Below, one piece after another: positions 49,359 through 59,658 of a stretch of DNA of 64,000 nucleotides. The notes below the pieces were generated by a model that saw only the letters and a program-made list of their open reading frames with translations, had not been told where the DNA came from and searched no databases. Both the position numbers and the translations under genes were made by a program. The first letter of the stretch is position 1, and every line of letters begins with the position of its first letter. This stretch comes from Centropus unirufus (taxonomy: Eukaryota; Chordata; Aves; Cuculiformes; Centropidae), in assembly GCA_013397695.1 (NCBI GenBank), contig VYZI01000083.1, positions 1,464,375-1,528,374 of the forward strand, in the 5' to 3' direction.

Positions 49359-49953
49359 CTCACAGAATCATGGAATGGTTCGGGATGGAAGGGACCTTAA
49401 AGATCACCCAGTTCCACTCCCTCTACCAGGGACAGGGACACCTCTCAAGGTCTCAGGTTCTCAAGGCCCCATCCAACCTGGCCTTGAACACCTCCAGGGA
49501 TGGGGCAGCCACTGCTTCCCTGGGCAACCTGGGCCAGGTCCTCCCCACCCTTAGCATGAATTTATTCCTAATGTCTAATCTAAATCTTCCCCCCTTGCAA
49601 TATAAAGCCATTGCTCTTTGATCCTATCACTCAATGTCCTTGTAAAAAGTCCCTCCCCGGCTTTCTTGTAGGCCTCTTCAGGTACTGGAAAGCTGCTATG
49701 AAGTCTGTCCTGAACTTTTTCTTCACCAGGCTGAACAACCTCAACTCTCTCAACCTGTCCTCATAGCAGAGGTTCTCCAGCCCTCGGATCATCTTTGTGG
49801 ACTCCTCTGGACCCATTCTGAAAGTTCCATATCCTTCTTATGTTGAGCAATTCCAGAACTGGACACAGGACTCCAGGTAGGGTCTTACAAGAGCTGGCCG
49901 TGTTTTTTTTATGTAGCCAGGATAGAGATGGCCCTCTGGATTGCAAGCAGACA
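49359..49953 (-). mobile_element. CR1 LINE 3'-region copy, about 595 bp
   Basis: The copy starts with 'ctcacagaatcatggaatgg' and runs through 'gggaccttaaagatcaccca', 'ccatccaacctggccttgaa', 'aaagccattgctctttgatc' and 'aacctcaactctctcaacct', to 'gaactggacacaggactcca'. The minus frame 49631-49816 encodes MIRGLENLCYEDRLRELRLF and then FIAAFQYLK, the ORF2 C-terminal end. This is the longest contiguous 3' segment in the window without an obvious large deletion. Plus-strand frames at 49282-49621 are antisense shadows. Confidence 0.94.
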
Positions 49954-50260
49954 GTCTTGGAAGGATTAAAATTTTAAGTGATTAGGACTGTGACAGTCAT
50001 ACAAGTTAGCATGGATATGCAATTTTACATGTTGAAACCTTTCGTTCTATGTTCTTCAAGCATACCTGAAATTATAATAATTTCCTCAAATTGTTTAGAG
50101 TCCTCCATCTTGCATTGTGTGGAAAAAAATTAAAATATTTATCAGGCACCAGCTTCAATAAGAAAACAAAGTCTTTCTGTATCAGCTTCTCAAGGCGTTT
50201 CCCCATGGAAGGGAAAAGGCAGAGAAAATATAAAGGGTTTTCTTAGGAAGCCTTTTCGTA

Positions 50261-50400
50261 TCTTAGAATGGTTTGGGTTGGAAGAGATCTTACAGATCAT
50301 CCAGTTCCAATCCCCCTGCCATGGGCAGAGACATTTTCTGCTAGGTCAGGGTGCTTAAAGCCTCATCTAACTTGGTCTTGAACAACTCCAGGGTTGAGGC
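50261..50400 (-). mobile_element. CR1 LINE 3'-end fragment
   Basis: The + strand reads 'tcttagaatggtttgggttg', 'gatcatccagttccaatccc', 'cctgccatgggcagagacat', 'agcctcatctaacttggtct' and 'gaacaactccagggttgagg'. About 140 bases are present. It lies 307 bases downstream of the previous copy in the same orientation but repeats the same 3' segment, so it is an independent insertion. Confidence 0.92.
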
Positions 50401-51764
50401 TTTTCCCTAACAATCCTTTAAAGGAAGAAAATTCCTGGTATTTTGGGTCTGGCAGGGATCATTTGGTAATCACCACTCATAGATGTTGCAAATTTGAATT
50501 AGATCTGTGGTCTATCTAGACTAGGTTTTGAGGATAGCCAGTATTAGGTGCTCTTAAAATAGTGCAAAAAGTCCTCAGCAGTATTGTTTATCCTCAGGGG
50601 GCATTTCCTTTTAACAGAAATGTCTGGTACATACATCTCCTACCACTTGCACCATGTACAATTTGGCACATTTAAAAAGAATATTTTTTAATCATCTTGC
50701 ATGAAGAACAAACCCTCAATTTATGTTTCTGTGTGTATACCTTGCTGCGTTACCTTGAGGTAACCAGGATCATTTTCAATCTTTTCCTTGAGATGCCCAA
50801 TTTTTAGCTAAGCTAGACTGTGGCACACCAGCAGATTCTAGTACAGGCAGCCCTGCTTTCAGCTTTGCCTGGGGATATTAAATCAAGTACTGGCAAGAAG
50901 GTGGCTGTTTGGCAGAAGTGACAAATTCTGTTTCCTGGAGCAAGCTGCTGAACTATGTTGTTCCAAACAGAGCTGCTTATCTGTCATTCCAGATGTTATA
51001 ATCATGACAGCTGTTTAGGGGGACCTTGAAGAAGTGAGGGAGTGAATAAAGTGAACTTACTGGAGAATCCGACTTTCTTGTAAGTCTAAGAACAAATCAA
51101 CACTCGCTATGATTCATGCTTATATTCTGTGATTCATATCTATATTCTGAGCAGTCTCATTCCACAGACTTCCGAGTAGTGAAACCGAACATGTTAATTC
51201 ATAATTAGTATGTGTTTTCAAACCCAAAGAATTTAAACTGCATGTGGGCAGACTAAAGCAATGATGTTCTAAAAAGAAAACTTCCTTCTGCGTTACATGT
51301 TTTGGAGGGTGAAACAGGTGGTCAAGCTCCATAACATAAAATGCAGCTCTCATTTGGAGTGCCTAAACCATCCTGTAAAAAAAAGCACGCACAATATGTT
51401 GAACTCTTGGCGTGCACAACTTTGTAGCAACACTTCCTTCACTTACACGGATGTCATCTCCTCCCAGTCAATCCTGATGTGTTTTTTTACTTAGTTGCTG
51501 GGTACTATGCTCAATACTTAACTAAAAATAAAATCATTTCACCTTTGTTTACCTTTATATGACTATATAAAGGAGCAGCAGTGAATGCAAGAACAGTAAA
51601 ATCTATTTGCTCTGCTTTCTACCCATTCAAAAGATGTAAATGAATTTTTTTTTCATTTTTTACCAGATATAGTTAGATTCATGTTCTGCTTACAGGAGGT
51701 GAGAGGGAAGAAGAAATGGGAAGATATGAAAGCAGGTTAAGCAATTGGATACTAGATCACAAAA
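50401..51764. other. Unique non-coding stretch
   Basis: About 1.4 kb, no gene or repeat recognised. A minus-strand frame at 51120-51353 (77 codons) has no domain. Confidence 0.6.
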
Positions 51765-52056
51765 CCCAAGCTGGCAATGTGTGCTTGCAGCCCAGAAAGC
51801 CAACCCTATCCTGGGCTGCATGGCCAGCGTGGCCAGCAGGGTGAGGGAGGGGGTTCTGCCCCTCCACTCTGCTTTTGTGAGGCCCCATCGTGAGCCACGT
51901 ATTTGGTTCTGGAGTCCTCAGCACAGGAAGGATGCAAAGCTGTTAGAGCAAGTTCAGAGGAGGCCATGAAGAAGACCCGAGAGCTTGAGTTCCTCCTATC
52001 CAAGGATAGGCTGAGAGAGTTGGGGCTGTTCAGCCTGGAGATGCCCCATGGAGATC
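51765..52056 (+). mobile_element. CR1 ORF2 C-terminal fragment without a 3' end
   Basis: One sense frame stays open from before 51780 to 51969 and encodes blocks such as CVLAAQKANPILGCM, VASRVREGVLPLHSA and FWSPQHRKDAKLLEQVQRR, all typical of the C-terminal part of CR1 ORF2. After one frame change it continues as LSKDRLRELGLFSLEM, where 'ttcagcctggagatgcccca' is the nucleotide counterpart. It fades out near 'tggagatctt'. The 3' UTR and octamer tail are absent, so the 3' side was deleted after insertion. Confidence 0.92.
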
Positions 52057-53274
52057 TTTTCTTGAATGATGGTTGGAATTTACACTGCTGCTAAAAGCTC
52101 CTTATGTGATCGAAGGTGTGACAGACGTACTCCAGTTTGTACAAGGACTTTTCCTTAACTTGTTCTATTTTCATTTCTATAACTATATATGTGATAGTAA
52201 AAAAAGTCTTCTTAGTGAGTCAAAAAATAGCAAAGCAGACCAAAGCCACAAGATCAAACTACCAACTTGCATCAACAAGTTTTATGAAGAATTTCCTGCT
52301 TTCAAGTGTATAAAAAAATGACAGACACATTTGTTCAGAAGTTGAAAAGCATGTTTGTCTTCCTTTGAATCTATTTTCATAATTGGTGTTAATTATTGAA
52401 ACTGTGAGTAGGTATTTGTCAATGCATGTTGCAAAAGGCTTATTCACCTGTTCTCTAATAATCCAAATAACACTTCTGCTCTTTGGGTTGTGACTTAGAG
52501 CAGTGATCAAGATGTTCTTGATAATATTAATGTGAAGGGGACTAATCAGAAAGAGTTGTCCTGATTAAAATTATTAGATGTAGTGATCTACGTAACTTGG
52601 CGTTCTTCCATGCCATGTAGGCAGAATTTTTAGCAGCAGATATAAACATTTTAAAATGTTTTAGACTTGGTACGAACTCCTTACCGTGCTGATGCTTCTA
52701 GCAAGATCATTACTATTCCGATGCAATCATTTTCATTCTGGGAATATCACTTAGTGATGAATCCTATGCCATTTTAATAATCATGAACCTTTTGAGAAAA
52801 TGATTACAATATAATGATTTCTACAGAGGACAATTTAAATTTTGATCAGAGGTTACAGAGGTCAAACATGATATATTGCTTATCAGCATTATTCTGACAT
52901 GCCCGATCAGTAGGGATTTCTTGCTCCATTTTCTAATTTTCATTCTTTTTTGAAACATTTAAGATTAGGACAATTTCTGAAGTAAGAACAGCTTTTCATT
53001 GTCAAAAAGTGACTGATATTTGGGGAATTTGTTTGATATTTAAGAAAATGTTATACTTACTTTTTTCTGCGGCTTTTATCTTTGGCTTCTCTAAGAATTC
53101 AGTTTTTATTGCCAGTAGTTTTTCTTTCTCTCTTAAATATTTGCCTTTCTGAAATTCAAGCACAAGTAAAATTCCTGTGAGTGAAATAATTAATCTCTTG
53201 TTTAGTCAACAAATGCATAAGAGACTCTCCAGGAAGTGTGAATGCAATACATGATGTTGATCTTTTACCCATCT
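52057..53274. other. Unique non-coding stretch
   Basis: AT-rich sequence. It contains the 18-bp palindrome at 52644-52661. No gene, RNA or mobile element recognised. Confidence 0.6.
52644..52661. repeat. 18-bp perfect palindrome
   Basis: aaacatttt followed directly by aaaatgttt. It is AT-rich, so a chance origin is more likely than for the palindrome at 22351. Confidence 0.85.
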
Positions 53275-53400
53275 CTGCATTCAGATCCTGGCATCAGCGT
53301 GAATCAGATTTAAGGCTTACATTCCCCTGAAATCAATAGAACTTATAGGCATATGTTTAAAGCTAAGCAGTCTGTTATTTGCTCTCTGAATTAAGGACAA
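53275..53400. repeat. Probable ancient sauropsid interspersed repeat
   Basis: In order, the segment contains 'cagatcctggcatcag', 'cctgaaatcaatagaactta', 'ggcatatgtttaaagctaag' and 'gctctctgaattaaggacaa'. The combination of a 'GAAATCAATGGGACTTA' core, a following 'GCACATGYTTAAAGYTAAGC' and a terminal 'GCTGAATNNGGNC' is one I know from old dispersed repeats shared by birds, turtles and crocodilians. I cannot name the family securely; a non-autonomous DNA transposon is plausible. Divergence is high, which fits great age. Confidence 0.5.
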
Positions 53401-56400
53401 ATATGCATATTTAGCTAGTTTCAGATGTTAATTTTTTTTTTCCTACCCTACTTTTAGAAGAAGCACATACACCATAAGCTTTCTTCTGCTTGCTAAAAGC
53501 ATAGCAGAACTTCAGCACATAAAGGCACGACAGGCTGAGTTTTATGATTACACAAGTCAAGACACCCTGAGACATTTCCTTTATCTCTCTAGAACCAGTC
53601 TGGGATGCGAAGGATTTGGGTCCAAGTTGCGTTATTGTGCTGAGAGGTCAGCAAGGGAGATAGAGGAACAATGCTGGTATAATCTGATTTGCCAGATACC
53701 AGCGCATTCATTGATTCAATGAATAAATGTGAAACATGAGTGCTAGTTCAGAAAAATCCTGTTGAAGAAAAAGGAAAACAAATGCTTTTATATTTACTGA
53801 GGCATTCGGTGCACTTTGGGAGTGTCTGTAAAGCTTTACAAAGCTTGCTTACGCAATTAAACTTTGTGTCTTCATTAGCAAGCCTACCTTTGTCTTAATA
53901 GAGAATCTGTAGCCTAATAAAATTATGGTTATAAAAATGGCATGTGCCATCATATAATGATTTGCCAAAATAATTATTTAGAGTGTTCTAATAATTCCTG
54001 ATTTATTCTAAATAGGCGACCTTGGTGCATTGTAATAAATATTTTCTCCTCATTTATTTCCTTTTAGTCCTGAAATCTTATCAGACAAACATATGAATAG
54101 TACAAATGAACAATAGAGCATATGAAATAGTTATTTTTTGCTTTTTAACTGAAATCCCAAGCCAGCATGTAGTAGGCTGCTTTCTGAACAGATGGTGTAT
54201 GTAACTAGAAAAGTAAATTTAGTAACCAGTATTTTTTTTAAGTCGGATTTTATTATTAAAAAAAGCTACAAAAAAAGAAAAATCCAAACAATAAAAAAGA
54301 TTAATTTCCCAAAAGAGAGAATAATAATGCTTCAAGTTAAATTAGTAGAAATTTTTCAGTTATTCCAATGTCGAGATCTTATTTTGGTTCTGGTCATCAA
54401 AACTTTTTCTTTTCTATTCAGAAGTCTTAATTATCTGGTGATTATTGGATTTGTGTTTTATGTCCATTGATTCATTAAATCAACTACTTGCATTCAGACA
54501 GGGACAGACTGTTCGGATGTGTATTTTATGGATTAGCAAATTCTTGCCTGAAATTACCTGTCTTAGTTTATCATATGCTTGTCCTAGGCACTCTGTCTCA
54601 TCATATGAAATTCTGTATGGCATGGAATCTTTATTCTTTAAGAGAAGGAAAAATGAATGTTCCCCTCAGTGGTTTATACCTGCTCTTCTATCACCATCCC
54701 TGGTAAAAAAACAATTGGTTTTAATAATTTTTATTTGCCTGCTTTCACTTTTAGGCATTACTATTCTTCCTTTACTTACAGAGTCTGTTTCTAACTGCTA
54801 TTTTTACCTTGTGAATGTGCTTATACAGTAATAATTTTTAATTGCTTTCAGTCTTCTTTTTGACAAGCAAATCTCTTGAAATTAGATGGAAAAATAGATG
54901 TCTCCAAACTAGACAGATCTCTTTAAATCTTTAACTTGATGTATTTTTCTGCAGTATTTCTTCCTATAACATGATGATTTCTCTGAGCCTACTCTGCTCT
55001 AGGAGCATGATTCTGGACATAGGAACACTCAATCTGCATGAAGTATTCCTAGATAAAGGAGAAAAATTCTTCACTGCCATTAATTTTCTTTTGGCTTTCA
55101 CTGTAAATTCCCTATTCAATGTGACTTTAGCATCGTATTCAGAGTTTCTTTGGGGATAGCTTCCTATTCTGCTTGTATGGCTTGTATTTACTGTATATTT
55201 ACCTGTACTGAAGTACATTTTTTATTACTTAGCCCATTTTTTAAGACATTGGGATTAAGCTGTAGAACATACTCTGGTAGTCATATATCACTCTACTGCT
55301 GTCTGTATTTCTGTCTGTGATGGTTTATATGTTTTTCCAGGTGGCAGTAACAATTATGAAGCTTGCCTGCCTCTGAACCTGTTCCCTTAGCAAGGGGACT
55401 GAATGAAATAATGCCTGCACTAACATACAGCATTACGATATATTATGGAAGAAGTTGTCTTCCTCCTTCTAGGGGTGCAAAGCACAGTGGAGGATGAGAA
55501 ATAGTAGAGGTTTACAACTAGCTGCAAAAACCTGGCCAGCAGTCTATTCAGAACACACCATTTCAGGCTCTCAAAACACATTCAGAAAACACTAAGAAGT
55601 TGCTAACTTGATTTTAAGATCTTCTGTCAAACATAGATAATTTTAACTCATGTCCTACTCTCTTAGTCCTACTGAAGTGATGTTTCTTCCTGTAACTTCT
55701 TCGTAAGACCAGTTTTCTCAAGACATTGCTATCCATCTTTCTAAGTGGAGCACAGATATATATTTCCCATTGTACTCTTATCCGTAATGTTGCATTTTTC
55801 TCCTGTTGAAAAACTGCTGTACAGTATCTCTTATTTTTGCCTTGGGAAATTTATTCTCTGATGTGCTAATACTGTAAATAATATAAAACTTGGGAGTTGT
55901 GGGCATTTTCTTCTTAAGCCATTCTGACTTAATACTCAGTAGTTTTTATTTTGAAAATTTTTGCTGAATAAACCTCTGTAGGGCAAATCCTCTCTTTAGG
56001 GTACAATTTTACTAGGTGAGCTGTGAATCAAGAAGGACAAGAAGTACTGAAATCTGAGGAAATCTTTGGTTGGGGGGGGAATTCTCCAACAATGCTCTAT
56101 AGCTGTCTCAGCCTTCTCTGCACTCTTTTCCTAAAGATAGACTGAGTTTTTGATCTCACAAGCCTACTGATCAGCTTTCTCTCCTCTGCTGCAAAAGGTG
56201 TATCTACTGGCCAGTAAAGCATTTTGGGGCTACAGGAAGGGAAAAGAGCAAAGCTACTGTCTTTGTGGGAAGAGCCCCTTTTAGCTACAGGTGAGAAGAA
56301 AAAAATCGCCTTCTAAGCTATAGAGAATGAACTCATTTGCAAACAGAAAATCTTCAGACCTGGGAATTGGGTTTGATTCTCTATATAGTGTGTCACAATA

Positions 56401-59369
56401 ATCTTTGTTTAGGAGAAGTAGACAAGGTTAGCTTTCAAAGAAATTCTTAAAAGTTGATAAGAACTTATCATGAAAGAATCTCATTAATCTCTAAATTTCT
56501 GATTTCTCCCAAATAATTTCTGACCAGGAGTGCTCCAGAGCAGAGGTCACCCATTGCATGTCTGGAGATCAAGAATGACATAACTATTATTCACATTATC
56601 TGAGTAGGAAGATGTGATTAAAAAGTCAGGCTCGGTCCCTTCTCCTCTAGTTGATCCCTGTTGCATTGTGGCATATCTTTGTGTGGCAGATTAAACAAAA
56701 TGACCCCAAAGCAACATCTCAGTTTTTAGTTCTCTTTCTGCCTGATATAGTGTATTCTAGAAGCACCATGTCTTCCTTACTCACCGGAAAGTGTTTGCAG
56801 TACTGCTTCAGTTCATGAGCTCAGTTTAAAATACTGTGACATTCTTTGCTCTTGACAGTAAATGAGGGGCACACTGATAACTTGGTTTAATGGTTTGTCT
56901 GTAAGGATCTGGATTTCAGCCTCTGAGTTAGTTGTTACTTGGTGGATTACAGGTACATAATGTACATGTACATATTGCATGACCTGCAGTATAAATAGGC
57001 TAAAGAAGAATCCATTCAAAGTGGTTTGGCCTGTATTCAGGCTTTCAGCAGGGCTTTTTAGTGTTGGAGGTTAGCTGCCAGGTTATAGTGTCTATATTAG
57101 TTAATTTCTTCCTTAAAATGCACATAATTTTTCTTAATATAAAAATAGGTGGTACACCCTAAAACACGATTCTATTGAGACAGATATATACATACAGGAT
57201 CACATACTAAAATTCAAATTAATGAATATATAAACCGTTACTTTAGTATGGAAAGATCTGTTGCCTAAATAACATTTTATTTTTGGAGGTAAATGATAAT
57301 TGGGAGGTTTCAGTTGGGCTGATGCATTGATGCAAAGAAAATTAATATGAAGCCAAGAATCACTTTGAGATGAGTAATTAGAATTGACAACTGTCATTTT
57401 TTATCTGTGTAAGTTTCATCTTTTGGATGAGAATGCAATTGCTTAAACCTGATGGTTATGAAAGAGTTTGGCACTTTCTGATAACGTTACTATGAGTGAG
57501 CCATATTCTTTGGACCAACTCTTAAGAGTAAGTTGTTGGCAAAAGTTACCTGTCTTTAATCTCATTCTTATATCACGTGAATACTAATGCATCATAGGTT
57601 TTCACACACAGCTTCTGAACATGGTATTGTCTAGACAGACTTCCAAGAAATAGGTAAAGAGCTCTCTAGAAAGATGATGCTGAAAGGGCTACTGTGTATT
57701 CTCTTTGTGGTCAGTGGAGCTTAACTGCCAATGCAAAGTTGATGGTCCTTTGTCAAGATCCTTTTGAGCATATAAATAAGAAATGTAAGAATTAGGAGAG
57801 AACATAAGAGTCTGGGACATCACATTTACCACAGTGCACAGGACGCTAGATTGCACGTGGAGAAAACCTGTAATGTATGCCCAGAAAGTCTTTTCCATAT
57901 CTATATCAGCTGTAGATGTAGCTATAGACTTGGCTTCCTGCATGAGACCTTCTGTGCATGACACATGGGTGGTGGAGCCCTCTTCTAAAGAAGGCCCATA
58001 TTCTAAGTTGACAATAGAACTACGCATCAAAGTTATATTGTAGGCCCACTGTTGTCCTCTTACTTCTTACACTAGCATGGTGCCTATCCAGCAGCTTTGA
58101 GATGCCTGACTTGAGGAGAAAATGGAATTTCCAGTTTTTCTATAAAAAGAAACTTTTTTCCTCTGAGAACATTCTGAATCTCTGCTTTGTTATCACTTGT
58201 CCTGTCTTTGTGCTTGGAAAATTGCCTTGCCACGATTTGATTTGAATACTTTCCAATTAAAAGAAAAACTCAAAGCTGTTAATTCTTTCTTCCTACATCT
58301 TCCACCCGGCTTTAAATTTTCATCCTCTGCATGATACTCTTCCTTTTCCTCTACATCACACGCAACCCCTGTTCCTTGGTACTCTGAGCTCATTTGTGTG
58401 CTGTAACTATTGTCTTGGAAGCAGCAGGTCAGAATAAATGGAGCTGTATCTGTTCGGAGCTGTGTGCCTCTCAGTTTTCATACATTTCCTAGTAATTTAT
58501 TTTCTGTGAGACAGTTGCATGTTCCTCAAATTCAACTGAAATTCTTGATGGAAAAACAGATGATGCAATTGCATTGAAAGCAGAATCTCCCTCTTTCCTA
58601 GTGGCTGTGTAGCAAATTGTATTGACTTTTTTATTCTCTCCACCTCTTTTCAGTACAAAATCACAACAGCAGAGAAGTGCAGATCCTTTGACAAGTTTCT
58701 GGAACATCACTTTTCCCAACTCCTTGTTAATTTACTTATTTTTTTTCTCTAATAATATTAATAGAATTTTCATCCAACTTTTGAGTTTGTTAAGATTTGA
58801 GAACTGATCTTCCTTGTCAAATTAGTTATCTCAGATCTGTGACAGGAATATTTAACAGGCATCATTTCCTTGAATATTTCCCTTACATTACTGAAGGCAG
58901 TTTGATACCACCCCTTTCTGTGAAGTTGCTCTTTTGAATGCTATGCTTTTAATTTAACCTAAGAGATGAGCTATTTAAGTGCTCAGTGAACTGAGCTTCA
59001 GAAATTCACAAATCAATCGAAACAAACACAGGGTCTAAAATTCAAGAGCCAGGAAGCTGTGTTCTTGCAATTACTGCAAGACAGTCAGCTCCGTTTTACA
59101 TCTGTGCTGTTTTTCTTAAAGGATTATGTTTAATTTTTCAGGTAAAGGTTCAAGCTTGACTTTCCTCCTAGTACTTTGCTGATCTTTTAAGCCAAGACAG
59201 CCCAAATCCCGTTTCATACATTTACTTTCCTGATCCTGTCTGTTTCTTGAGAGAGGTTTGAAATTGCAAACCTTTAACAGCTTATTTTATTCTTCCTGTC
59301 TGTACTAAAGTACAAGTACTGTACTTGTTGCTGCACTTTTGAGATCTCCAAGTGCAAATAGGTTTTCAG

Positions 59370-59434
59370 TTCTGCTCATCTCTGGGTTAATTACTGGTCG
59401 AGCTGGCAGTGTGCGTCACAGACACGGGGAAAAG
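59370..59434 (+). other. Weak exon candidate (65 nt)
   Basis: The interval is preceded by 'aataggttttcag' and followed by the near-consensus donor 'aaaag|gtaaga' at 59435. Two of the three frames are open across it. It carries four CpG dinucleotides in a CpG-poor neighbourhood. There is no recognisable protein similarity. It could be a non-coding exon, an enhancer core or chance. Confidence 0.15.
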
Positions 59435-59647
59435 GTAAGATGTCTCTTTACTTTCCTAGTTCAGTTTTAGGTGTTATATTTGCCTGATCCTTCAGTGCTT
59501 CACTGTGGTATTAATGACTCCTTAAAGGAACAACAAGGTTTACCCAAGCTGACCAATATTTAGAAGCCAACCTTCATGAGGTGTGCTGACCCGCTCTATG
59601 GTTTCTCATACGTGTAATGCTATCTTCTGCAAGCTCTGGCTGACAGC

Positions 59648-59658
59648 TGACGTGACGT
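59648..59658 (+). promoter_or_regulatory. CRE-like overlapping half-sites
   Basis: TGACGTGACGT contains two overlapping TGACG cores, the half-site bound by CREB/ATF proteins. It lies about 210 bases downstream of the exon-like interval at 59370-59434, which itself contains 'tgcgtcac'. This is a motif match only. Confidence 0.2.

Noticed and set aside
49282..49621. Two long plus-strand open frames near 49.3-49.6 kb
   Set aside because: They are the antisense strand of a CR1 3' region, which keeps open frames because it derives from coding sequence.
54445..54831. Open frame of 128 codons with hydrophobic C-terminal stretch
   Set aside because: The hydrophobic run reflects T-rich DNA. There is no conserved domain, splice context or promoter, and the short YEILYG string is not supported by its flanks.
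57689..58030. Minus-strand open frame of 113 codons
   Set aside because: Its composition is less biased than most, but no family was recognised and no exon signals were found at its ends. It would be reconsidered only with conservation or transcript data.
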